Assembly (NCBI GenBank): GCA_005772895.1
Contig: SXIH01000009.1
Span: 1 to 44,120, forward strand
From: Bacteroidota bacterium
GTDB taxonomy: Bacteria > Bacteroidota > Bacteroidia > 2-12-FULL-35-15
Reading direction: 5' to 3'
DNA: 44,120 nt
This document shows positions 16,296 to 25,500 of the stretch, piece after piece; the first letter of the stretch is position 1, and the number at the start of each line of letters is the position of its first letter. Under the pieces are notes generated by a model. That model was not told the origin of the DNA and did not search any database. It saw only the letters and a list, made by a program, of their open reading frames with translations. A program made the position numbers and the translations under genes.

Positions 16296-16544
16296 AGAAA
16301 TAAATGATACTTTTAGTTCCCTTTATTTTCGAATTTGAGAAAAGGTAAATTATTATTTAAAAACTGCTTCTTATGCAGAGACAGAAACGGTGCTAAAAAA
16401 CACTCCACTAAAAAGGTTACAAAATTATCCACCATTCTGATTAATAAATTGCAAAAGATGTTTTTTAACTTGTTTTCTTATATTTAGTTTGGTAGTAAAT
16501 AAAAATTAATTTAACTTTGCTTTAGTTTGTTTAAATTGTTAGCA
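16296..16544. other. Intergenic region with no gene before the DNRLRE protein
   Basis: About 250 nt without a convincing reading frame, RNA gene or strong hairpin. The only recognisable element is the promoter at 16489-16519. Confidence 0.5.
16489..16519 (+). promoter_or_regulatory. Bacteroidota promoter (-33 TTG, -7 TAACTTTG)
   Basis: TTG at 16489-16491 and TAACTTTG at 16512-16519 are separated by 20 nt, within the normal spacing of the Bacteroidota housekeeping promoter. The start codon at 16545 is 25 nt downstream. Confidence 0.7.
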
Positions 16545-17708
16545 ATGAAAAAATTATTTTTTTTGATTTTGCTCTGTTCGTGTGGGAATCTTTCTTCACA
16601 AGTAATTACATTGTCACCTGAAGCAGATTCATGGATATCTAGTGATCCGGCTGCTGTTACTTCAAATTTTGGAACCGACCCTAATCTTTATACTTATCCT
16701 TGGAGTTCTATGCCTGCCAATAGGAGGATAGTGATAAAATTCGACCTTTCGAGTCTTCTTGGTGCAACTATTTCTTCTGCATATTTAAGTTTCATGGAAA
16801 TTGGTACATTTGGTTTTAATCGAACACTTTCTGTTCATAGAATTACTACTCCCTGGTTAGAAAATACTGTTACTTGGAACAGTCCTTGGTCAACTGTCGG
16901 AGGCGATTATATAGTTGCGGCTTCCGGCAATCTTAACCCTGTTTGGTGTTGTTTTGATAGAGACAGCGTTGATTTGACTGCCGTTGTTCAAAACATTGCT
17001 AATTGTACTTATTTGGATTATGGTTGGTTAATCAAAGATGGATCTGAAGACAATTCACAACAATATTGGCAATTTGCATCTAAGGAGTATGGAACTATAT
17101 CTTCCCGTCCTGTTTTAAGAGTTACATATACTCCTGGCACTGCATGCACTCCTCCTCTTCCAATTGAATTACTTTCTTTTGAAGCAAATCGGGTTGGCTC
17201 TGAAATGCTTGTAAAATGTGATTGGAGCACTGCAACTGAAACTAATAATAATTATTTTGGTATTGAACGTAGTCAAGATTGCATAAACTTTTCTCAAATT
17301 GGAACTATGCTGGGTTCAGGTAATAGTTTAGTTACACAAAATTATACTTTCTATGATGACAAACCTTATTATGGCTTGTCATATTATCGTTTAAAGCAGG
17401 TAGATTTTGATGGCTCGTTTTCATATTCAGCAATAAAAACTGCGTTTATCGGTGGATTGGAAATAGTAAATATTTATCCTAGCCTTACTAGCGACTATGC
17501 AACAGTTATTATTTTAAATAGTTATGATACTGATTGCAGAGTCGAGATATTTAATAATCTTGGTCAAAAAATTTATGATACAAATATTTTTATACAAGGA
17601 AACAGAACAGAATTTAAAATTTCTTTTGTCCAATTTTCATCAGGCACTTATTCATTTCGTGCAACTTTACCAAGTGGAGAATTTACTCAAAAATTATATG
17701 TTAAATAA
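16545..17708 (+). CDS. DNRLRE domain protein with T9SS sorting tail
   Basis: A 387-residue secreted protein. The signal peptide is MKKLFFLILLCSCGNLSSQ; a lipobox-like ILLC is present, but a T9SS passenger is more likely. Residues about 20-200 match the DNRLRE jelly-roll type: ADSWISSDPAAVTSNFGTDPNLY, RRIVIKFDLSSL, TVTWNSPW. Next comes the Bacteroidota surface-protein module PLPIELLSFEA...ATETNNNYFGIERS...YYRLKQVDFDGSFSYS (about 205-305). The last 75 residues form a type A sorting domain ending FTQKLYVK. The family is known for adhesion or structural surface proteins; specific function unknown. TTG 16527 is in frame but would add residues before a clean signal peptide. Confidence 0.82.
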   Translation: MKKLFFLILLCSCGNLSSQVITLSPEADSWISSDPAAVTSNFGTDPNLYTYPWSSMPANRRIVIKFDLSSLLGATISSAYLSFMEIGTFGFNRTLSVHRITTPWLENTVTWNSPWSTVGGDYIVAASGNLNPVWCCFDRDSVDLTAVVQNIANCTYLDYGWLIKDGSEDNSQQYWQFASKEYGTISSRPVLRVTYTPGTACTPPLPIELLSFEANRVGSEMLVKCDWSTATETNNNYFGIERSQDCINFSQIGTMLGSGNSLVTQNYTFYDDKPYYGLSYYRLKQVDFDGSFSYSAIKTAFIGGLEIVNIYPSLTSDYATVIILNSYDTDCRVEIFNNLGQKIYDTNIFIQGNRTEFKISFVQFSSGTYSFRATLPSGEFTQKLYVK

Positions 17709-18052
17709 GATGCTTCAATAAGCAATCTTAGAATTTAGAGATTGCTACATTTTACTTTCTCCTTATCAATGTTGTTAATGCTGGGTAATTCTTAATGATA
17801 CTCTATAATCTAATTAGAAATAATCAGTGGCTTTGAATTCATTCATCCTTGAAAATTACTTCTTTTGTTATTTAATTGGTTACAAAACGATAATAATACA
17901 AATCATTCTTTCTTAAAAGGTACTCAAACCAATTTCATTTTCTGTTAATCCCTCACATGATAAGTTGATGCAATTTGCCTTTTCTTGCATTTCCCAATTT
18001 AAATACCGTAATTAGTAGAACAAATCATCCCATAATTTAATATTTATAATAA
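17709..18052 (+). other. Intergenic region between two T9SS cargo genes
   Basis: A 344-nt, AT-rich stretch. It holds a terminator-like hairpin at 17721-17746 and nothing else I can name. No TAnnTTTG element with a matching TTG was found before the next gene, although a promoter must exist unless the two genes are co-transcribed. Confidence 0.5.
17721..17756 (+). terminator. Probable terminator after DNRLRE gene
   Basis: AGCAATCT (17721-17728) pairs with AGATTGCT (17739-17746), and is followed by ACATTTTACTTTCT. The stem is perfect over 8 bp, but the T-run is interrupted. Confidence 0.5.
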
Positions 18053-20470
18053 ATGAAATTTAAAAAATTACTATTAGGAGCTTTTGCTGTTTTTGCAATT
18101 GCGTTAAATGCATCTGCTCAATTAAATCTTACTTATCAAGCTCAATTAACCTATCCAGGAGAAACCTGCGCAAACATTTGTGGTTATGTAGATTCTACCG
18201 GAAAAGAATATGCATTAGTTGGTGCTTCATTAGGAATGTCTATCGTAGACGTTTCCGTTCCAAGTGCTCCAGTTGAAGTGTTGAGAATACCAGGACCAGA
18301 CAACTTATGGAAAGAAATAAAAGTTCGTGGAAAATATGCTTATGTAACAACTGAAGCAGGTGGTGGTTTGCAGATTGTAAATATGAGCAGCTTGCCAAAT
18401 ACGGCAGGTGTAGTTTATCAAAACTGGGCACCAACCATTGGTGGAGCAGGTGGAGGAACTTTAGGGTCAATACATGCTTTGCACATTGATGGTAAATATG
18501 CGTATTTGTATGGAAGTAATTTATTTAATGGAGGAGCTTTAGTAGCGGATCTTACTGATCCATGGAATCCTGTGTACGTTGGTAATTATCAAAATTCTGT
18601 TTCTCCATATATTCATGATGGTTATGTACGAAATGATACAATGTATGGTGGACATATTTATGATGGCTTTTTCTCTGTTGTAGATTTTACAAATAAATCG
18701 GCACCAGTAGAATTAGCAAACCAATCTACACCAACAAATTTTACGCACAACACTTGGTTGTCTCAGGATAGCAAAACAATATTTACTACAGATGAAACAA
18801 ACGATTCGTATTTAACTTCTTATGACATTTCCAATTTAGGAAGTATAAGTGAATTGGATAGAATTCAATCAAATCCAGGTTCTAATTCAATAGTGCACAA
18901 TACGCATATCATTAATGTTTCTGGTAACGATTATGCAGTAACATCGTGGTATAAAGATGGTGTTGTTATTACAGATGTTGGTCGTCCTATCAATTTAGTA
19001 CATGTTGGAAATTACGATAACTATGCTGGATCGGGTGGTGGATTTGAAGGCAATTGGGGAGTTTATCCTTATTTACCTTCAGGAACAATTGTAGCGTCAA
19101 ACATTGACGAAGGATTGTGGGTTTTTTCTCCAAATTATGTTCGTGCATGTTACTTAGAAGGAATAGTTTCTGATAGTGCTTGTGGTGCATTGTTGAATAA
19201 TGCTACAATTACTATTTCAGTTGTGAGTGTTACAGATGTAACTGATATAGTTGGTCAGTATAGAACAGGAACACCAATTCCGGGAACATATACCGTTACA
19301 ATTGCTTGTCCGGGTTACACTTCTAAAGTTTTTACTGGAGTAGTTTTATCTCCAGGAATAGTAACAATTTTAAATGCTCAACTAGCTCCTTTAAGTACTG
19401 TTGCAATAAATGGAACTGTTCAGGATGTTGGAACATCAGCTCCTATAGCTTCTGCAGGAGTTTTGATAACTGATCCTTCAAACACTTATAATTTTGTGAC
19501 TGACGGAACAGGAAATTTCTCTAGCTGCAATGTTGTGAGTGGAACTAATTATGGAGTTTATGCAGGGAAATGGGGATACGAGACTTATTGTGCAACAGCA
19601 CAAACAATTAATTCTGGATCATCTTCTCTTTTGTATCAATTAACGCCTGGTTATTACGATGATTTTACTTTGAATTTTGGTTGGACGGTAAATACAGCTG
19701 TGGGAACTACATCAGGTGCTTGGGTTAGAGGTGTTCCATTAGGAACAATGAATGCAGGAGATGCAGCAAATCCCGGAGTTGATGATGCTACAGATTGCCA
19801 TACAATGGCGTATGTTACTGGAAACACTGGAACTTCAGGTTTTGATGACGATGTAGATGGTGGTTCAACAGTTTTAACTTCACCAATATTTGATCTTACA
19901 GGTTATGTTACTCCTCAATTGAATTATACTCGTTGGTTTTACAATGCTGGTGGCTCAGGAACTCCAAACGATTCCTTAAATATTTATTTGACAAACGGTT
20001 TAACAACTGTTTTAGTAGAAACAGTGATAGAAAGTTCACCGTTGAATTCAACATGGGTTCAAAAGGCATACGACATAACAACTTTAATTGCGCCAACTGC
20101 AAATATGAAAGTAATTGTAAGAACGGCAGATGCAAGTCCGGGACACATTACTGAAGCAGGATTTGATAAGTTTTTTATTACAAATTTTGTTGGGATAAAT
20201 GAAAATGCTGCAACTAATAATTCAGTTAAAGTTTCTCCAAATCCTTTTACAAACGAAACTGCAATAACCTATGAATTAAAAAATTCATTGTCGTCAAATG
20301 CAACAATTATTTTATCTGATGTAACTGGTAAAAAAGTTGCAACATTTGCTTTAACTCAAGCAAAAGGAACTGTAATGGTTAGCCCTGAGTTAAGTTCAGG
20401 AGTTTATTTTGTGAAGATTGTGAATGGAGAAGAAGTAACAACACCTGTGAAGATTTTGAAAATGAAATAG
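18053..20470 (+). CDS. Choice-of-anchor B family protein with T9SS sorting tail
   Basis: An 805-residue secreted protein. The signal peptide is 1-22 (ending NASAQ). Residues about 25-375 form the choice-of-anchor B/LVIVD beta-propeller-like region: ICGYVDSTGKEYALVGASLGMSIVDVS, YAYVTTEAGGGLQIVNMSSL, SPYIHDGYVRNDTMYGGHIYDGFFSVVDF, HNTHIINVSGNDYAVTSWYKDGVVITD. Then come two carboxypeptidase-regulatory-like beta sandwiches (about 378-520), a MAM/jelly-roll-like segment (about 530-710, DDFTLNFGWTVN...WFYNAG...), and the T9SS type A domain (VKVSPNPFTNETAITYEL...GVYFVKIVNGEEVTTPVKILKMK). It is probably exported to the cell surface. Ligand unknown. Confidence 0.87.
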   Translation: MKFKKLLLGAFAVFAIALNASAQLNLTYQAQLTYPGETCANICGYVDSTGKEYALVGASLGMSIVDVSVPSAPVEVLRIPGPDNLWKEIKVRGKYAYVTTEAGGGLQIVNMSSLPNTAGVVYQNWAPTIGGAGGGTLGSIHALHIDGKYAYLYGSNLFNGGALVADLTDPWNPVYVGNYQNSVSPYIHDGYVRNDTMYGGHIYDGFFSVVDFTNKSAPVELANQSTPTNFTHNTWLSQDSKTIFTTDETNDSYLTSYDISNLGSISELDRIQSNPGSNSIVHNTHIINVSGNDYAVTSWYKDGVVITDVGRPINLVHVGNYDNYAGSGGGFEGNWGVYPYLPSGTIVASNIDEGLWVFSPNYVRACYLEGIVSDSACGALLNNATITISVVSVTDVTDIVGQYRTGTPIPGTYTVTIACPGYTSKVFTGVVLSPGIVTILNAQLAPLSTVAINGTVQDVGTSAPIASAGVLITDPSNTYNFVTDGTGNFSSCNVVSGTNYGVYAGKWGYETYCATAQTINSGSSSLLYQLTPGYYDDFTLNFGWTVNTAVGTTSGAWVRGVPLGTMNAGDAANPGVDDATDCHTMAYVTGNTGTSGFDDDVDGGSTVLTSPIFDLTGYVTPQLNYTRWFYNAGGSGTPNDSLNIYLTNGLTTVLVETVIESSPLNSTWVQKAYDITTLIAPTANMKVIVRTADASPGHITEAGFDKFFITNFVGINENAATNNSVKVSPNPFTNETAITYELKNSLSSNATIILSDVTGKKVATFALTQAKGTVMVSPELSSGVYFVKIVNGEEVTTPVKILKMK

Positions 20471-20512
20471 AATGGAACGCTGATGACGCAGATATAGCGG
20501 ATGAAAGCGGAT
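20471..20512. repeat. Putative dispersed repeat (ACGCTGATGACGCAGA type)
   Basis: The segment AACGCTGATGACGCAGATAT then AGCGGATGAAAGCGGATTTT directly follows the preceding stop codon. Its higher GC content and phrase structure resemble a repeat I recall from other Bacteroidota intergenic regions. Only one copy is in the window, so repeat status is from recollection. Confidence 0.4.
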
Positions 20513-20533
20513 TTTTTTTGATTTTATAATATA

Positions 20534-20568
20534 AATCCCGTTAGGAATTATTCTTAACGGGATTTTTT
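20534..20568 (+). terminator. Strong Rho-independent terminator after the choice-of-anchor B gene
   Basis: A 14-bp stem, AATCCCGTTAGGAA / TTCTTAACGGGATT with one G-T pair and a TTA loop, is followed by a T-run. It is also largely symmetric, but the T-run favours plus-strand termination. Confidence 0.82.
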
Positions 20569-20653
20569 ATTTCAGAAAGCATCAATTTTCTCATCGTCAT
20601 GCAGTGCCACGAAACAGCACCTCCCGATTGTGTGTTTCACTTCTAATTATGAG

Positions 20654-20675
20654 ATCCCGTGTCGTAGCACGGGAT
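20654..20675. repeat. REP-like palindrome ATCCCGTG...CACGGGAT
   Basis: ATCCCGTG (20654-20661) and CACGGGAT (20668-20675) form a perfect 8-bp stem with loop TCGTAG. It lies in the convergent spacer between 20470 and 20711. It has no adjacent T-run, so I read it as a repeat element rather than a terminator. Confidence 0.6.
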
Positions 20676-20710
20676 GACAGTTGGGATGATGATTTTCCTC
20701 GAAAAATTTC

Positions 20711-21424
20711 CTAAAAAGAATACCCCAAACTCAAATCAAACATTAGATGAAGTGGTCCGTTATAATATTCTCCAAACTCTTCTGTGTCGAATTTTTGAAT
20801 TCTATAAGACGTAGCATGGTAATAAATTATATTCATTTTATACCCAGCTCCTGCAGAAATATCCATTGTTAATCTTCCCATCTTTCCAACCTGCACACCT
20901 ACAAGTAAATTAGCATTTAAGTGTCTTATGTCAAAATAAGTGTTGTTGTAATATCGATTTAAACCCCAGGCAATTCTAGCATTTGAATAAGAAAAATGCG
21001 GTGCAACATAAAATCCGTATGGAGCATAATGTCTGCGATTTACCAAATAAAATTTATGTGCATATTGAAATCTCCAGCCAGTAACTTTTAAAACATCGCT
21101 TGAGCCTTGTTTTGAAATTTTTTCAAATCCCCAATAAAAAACATTTTTACCTAAATAAGCAATGCTAACTTGATCAGACTGTTTTCTTCCGGTTGTAATT
21201 TCTGCAGTTAATCGATACTCGGATGTTAACAAGAGTACACTTCCTCCCGCTAAAAATCCAGTAACGCTTGTTTTTAAAACTAACGGTTGGAATGGAGGAT
21301 AAGGTTTTTTCTTTTTTGGAGGTTGTGATAATTTGATAGTATCACCAAAAGCATGAGCTTCAATACTTAAATTACCTAGTATTGCTATGCAGAAAAATAA
21401 AAATATTATTTTTTTATAATTCAT
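20711..21424 (-). CDS. Putative outer-membrane beta-barrel protein
   Basis: A 237-residue protein of unknown function. An N-terminal signal peptide (about 1-26, ending EAHA) is followed by a Pro/Lys segment QPPKKKKPYPPF and then alternating hydrophobic/aromatic strands such as LTAEITTGRKQSDQVSIAYLGKNVFYW and YGFYVAPHFSYSNARIAWGLN. The protein ends LMFDLSLGYSF with a terminal phenylalanine, which is typical of barrel proteins recognised by the Bam machinery. Its start overlaps the tsaD end by 11 nt, so the two are translated from one message. No relation to tRNA modification is implied by this overlap. Confidence 0.65.
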   Translation of the reverse strand: MNYKKIIFLFFCIAILGNLSIEAHAFGDTIKLSQPPKKKKPYPPFQPLVLKTSVTGFLAGGSVLLLTSEYRLTAEITTGRKQSDQVSIAYLGKNVFYWGFEKISKQGSSDVLKVTGWRFQYAHKFYLVNRRHYAPYGFYVAPHFSYSNARIAWGLNRYYNNTYFDIRHLNANLLVGVQVGKMGRLTMDISAGAGYKMNIIYYHATSYRIQKFDTEEFGEYYNGPLHLMFDLSLGYSF

Positions 21425-22451
21425 TAGCCTTGCTATTTAAATCATACCTGGCTATTGGTGCTGCTGTTTGATTGCTAAAATCATTTTTTAGGAATTTATA
21501 ATATCCTGTAATAGCAATCATTGCAGCATTATCAGTACAATATTCAAATTTAGGGATAAAAACTTTCCAATCCAACTCTTTTTGGCGCTTATTCAACTTG
21601 ATTCGTAATTCCGAATTAGCTGAAACACCTCCTGCTATTGCAATTTGTTTAATGTTTGTACGTTCAGAAGCAGACTCAAGTTTCGCAAGTAAAATATCAA
21701 TTATGGTTGATTGAATGGATGCGCATATATCTGCTAAATGTTCATTTACAAAATTTTCATTTTTTGATTTTTCAGTATTTATAAAATTCATAAATCCAGT
21801 TTTTAAACCACTAAAGCTGAAATTAAGATCAGGGATTTGAGGTTTTGAAAATTTATAGGCATTTGGATTGCCTTCTTTTGCATACTTATCAATCAATGGT
21901 CCACCAGGATAGGGTAATCCCATTATTTTAGCTGCTTTGTCAAATGCTTCACCGGCTGCATCATCAATCGTTTCACCCAGTATTTGCATATCGAAATAAT
22001 CGTTCACTAAAACAATTTGTGTATGACCGCCAGAAACAGTTAAACAAAGAAAAGGGAAAGATGGTTTTTCAATTCCTTCTTCAATAAAATGAGCCAAAAT
22101 ATGTCCTTGCATGTGATTTACTTCAATCAAAGGAATATTTAATCCTAAAGCAAACGCTTTTGAAAAAGATGTACCAACAAGTAAAGACCCCATTAATCCC
22201 GGACCACGGGTGAAGGCAATTGCATCAATATCTTCTTTTTTGATTCCGGCACGTTTTATTGCCTGATCTACCACAGGAATAATGTTCTGTTGATGAGCCC
22301 TGGAAGCTAATTCAGGAACAACACCTCCATAAAGTTCATGAATGCTTTGATTTGCCACAATATTGGCAAGTATTTTGCCGTCTTTTAATACAGCAGCAGA
22401 AGTATCGTCACAGGACGATTCGATTCCCAATATGGTGATGGATTTGCTCAT
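21414..22451 (-). CDS. tsaD: tRNA N6-threonylcarbamoyladenosine (t6A37) transferase TsaD
   Basis: A 345-residue ASKHA-fold enzyme that transfers the threonylcarbamoyl group to A37 of ANN-decoding tRNAs, with TsaB, TsaC and TsaE. Motifs present are ILGIESSCDDTSAAVL, the metal-binding HMQGH (His113, His117 in EVNHMQGHILAHF), PFLCLTVSGGHTQIVLV, DDAAGEAFDKAAKIMGLPYPGGP and the C-terminal CTDNAAMIAITGYY. Length agrees with bacterial TsaD. It is divergent from the TamB-like gene; no TAnnTTTG element was found in the short spacer. Confidence 0.96.
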   Translation of the reverse strand: MSKSITILGIESSCDDTSAAVLKDGKILANIVANQSIHELYGGVVPELASRAHQQNIIPVVDQAIKRAGIKKEDIDAIAFTRGPGLMGSLLVGTSFSKAFALGLNIPLIEVNHMQGHILAHFIEEGIEKPSFPFLCLTVSGGHTQIVLVNDYFDMQILGETIDDAAGEAFDKAAKIMGLPYPGGPLIDKYAKEGNPNAYKFSKPQIPDLNFSFSGLKTGFMNFINTEKSKNENFVNEHLADICASIQSTIIDILLAKLESASERTNIKQIAIAGGVSANSELRIKLNKRQKELDWKVFIPKFEYCTDNAAMIAITGYYKFLKNDFSNQTAAPIARYDLNSKANEL

Positions 22452-22557
22452 ATTTATTAACTTCGCACGGCAATGTTGTCGAACGTTTTAACGATTCAAA
22501 GGTATTAAAAAACTCTCAAACATATTATTCCGTTTTCTATCCCTAATAATATTCGTT

Positions 22558-25500
22558 TTGTTATTGGTTTTTCTTCTTATTCAGGTAAGAAGTGTTCAGG
22601 TTTATGCTGGACATAAGGCTGCAGAATATTTATCATCAAAATTAAATACCAAAGTCGTTATTGGAAGTGTAGATATTGAGTTTTTCAAGAAAATAGTATT
22701 GGAAGATATTTATATTGAGGATTTACATCACGACACACTTTTATATTCCAAAAAATTAAAAGTTGATATAAATAAACTTGATTTTGAAAAACATCAATTG
22801 TTTGTAAGCAGCATCATGCTATTAAATACAAAATCAAAGCTCATAAAATATGCAAAAGAAGATGATTTGAATTTACAATTCATCATTGATTTGTTTGTTG
22901 ATAGCGATACAACAAAAAAAACACCTTCTAAGGCATGGGAAATACGATTTGATGAAGTTACAATGGTTAATACCGATTTTACTTATAGAAGCGAACATGA
23001 TACTCTAGAAACAACAGGTGTAAACTATTTTGATTTAAATGTTAGAAAAGTAAACGGAAGACTAACTGATATTCAATTTGAGGAAGATACAATTCATGCA
23101 ACTATTGATTATTTATCGGCAATTGAAAAAAGTGGTTTTGAATTACAAAATTTCAGTAGCTATGTGAATGTAAGTCCGATTGGAATAAAACTAGACGAAT
23201 TAAAAATTAAAACTCCCGAAAGTACCATCTCTACAGATTTAAGTTTTAAATATCCCAACTATCGTGCTTTTAAAGATTTTATAAATAAAGTAAGAATTAA
23301 AGCAGAATTTGACAATTCACAAGTTGAGATAAATGATATTGCTTATTTCGCTCCACAACTCAAAGGCATATACAGGAATATCACAATTTCTGGAAAGGTT
23401 AGTGGAAAGGTTAGTGATTTGAAAGGTAAGGATATGGATTTGAAAATTGCTGAACATGCTGAATTTATTGGCGATGTTACAATGACAGGCTTGCCTAAAA
23501 TTGATGAGACTTTATTCTATCTGAATGTAGAAAAACTAACTACTAATTATTCCGATCTGAAAGAACTTCCTATTCCTCCCTTTGAAAACAATAAAAAGTT
23601 AAATGTTCCGGCAAATCTTGCTAAGCTTGGTAAAATGAATTTTAAAGGAACATTCACGGGTTTGTATAACGACTTTTATGCTTACGGTGATTTCAGTTCC
23701 GCATTAGGAAGTTTATCTTCCGATTTGTCAGTAAGACATGATGAGCAAAAGGACAAAGCAGTTTACAAAGGAAAATTAAAATCTCGTTCTTTTGATTTTG
23801 GAAAATTTTTGGATGCAAAGCTTTTAGGAAAAGCTACTATGGATGTAAATATTGATGGCGAAGGTTTTACGTTGGAAGATGTTGCTGCGAAATTAACAGG
23901 AAGCGTTAAAACTGTAGAGTTTAATAATTATACGTATCAAAATGTTGCTGTAGAAGGAACAATTGCAAAACAAATTTTCAAAGGAAAATTAAATGTAAAA
24001 GATGACAATATTGATTTTGATTTTATTGGTGATGTTGATTTTACAGGAAAATTGCCTAAGCTGGATTTTATTACTACATTAAATAGAGCAAATTTAACAG
24101 CATTACAGTTTGTGAAATCTGATAAAAAAATGGAACTGTCTACCCAGTTGCTTATAAATGTCACGGGTAATAACGTTGATAATTTAATTGGATTTATAAG
24201 TTTTGATAATACTATTTACAATGAGAACGACAAATTATACAAATTAAGTGTATTCGAACTTAACTTGGATAACGAAAGTGGAGTGAAATCCATTAAATTA
24301 TTATCTGATTTTGTTGATGCTAGAATTAAAGGTCAGTTTGAAGTGCTTGAGTTGCAAAATGCATTTACAAAAGTACTTAGTACTTACATCCCTTCTTACT
24401 TCGATAATAAAACGATCACAAATAATTCAGTTCAAAATTTTGATTATTCATTTTTGTTTAAGAAAACAGAAACAATATTAAGTTTACTTGCTCCAACTGT
24501 AAAAATTGCTCCCAAAACCTTAATCAAAGGAAATTTTAATTCTACCAGCAAACAGTTTACATTGAGTGGAAATTCAGATAAAATTAGTTTTTCTGATGTT
24601 GTATTTAAAAATTTATCTGCTATTGGAGCAACAACAAACGACCGTTTAGATTTTAGTGTTTCAAGTGAACGATTATTGTTGACTGATAGTTTAGGGTTAA
24701 CCGATTTTGGTATTCATACAATTACACGTTCAGATAGTGTGAATATGCAACTAGTTTGGAATAGTAGAACCGAAAGAGAGTATCGTGGAGATGTGAAATC
24801 ATTTCTGAACTTTAAACCTAATAATAAAATTGAGTTCAAAATTCTGCCATCAGTGGTGATCATTTCCGATTCTGTTTGGAATGTTGACAAGGATAATTAT
24901 GTTGTTATTGATACTTCACATATAAATATAAAAGCATTAACATTTGAGCACGAAAATCAGCTTATTTCCTTAAACGGAATTGTTTCTGAAGATAAGAATG
25001 ATCAATTGAAAGTTAAATTGGAAGAATTTAATCTAGAACACATAAATTTATTTACAAGTCAAGCTGGATTAAACTTAAAAGGATTTGCTAATGGCGAAAC
25101 CATAATTAATAATGTGTATAATAATGTTGTTCTTACAAGCGATTTAGATTTCAAGGCATTATATATAAATAACAATGAAATTGGAAAAGGTGATGTTGCA
25201 AGCGTTTGGGATCAAACAAAGGATGCGTTGTATTTACATGGTTCGTTTACTCAAAATGAAATTCCTAATATTTCTTTTGCGGGATATTATTATCCTAAAA
25301 AGGAAGAAAACAATCTTGACATGGAGTTGAATTTGCAAGCTGTAAGAATGCAAATGCTTCTTCCTTATGTAAAAGATTTTTGTTCAGAGTTTGATGGTCT
25401 TTTGTCGGGCAGTATGACTATTAAAGGTTCTACCAAAAAACCTGAAGTGAACGGATTGTTAAATGTAAATGCAAACAAGGTTAGAGTGAATTACTTAAAT

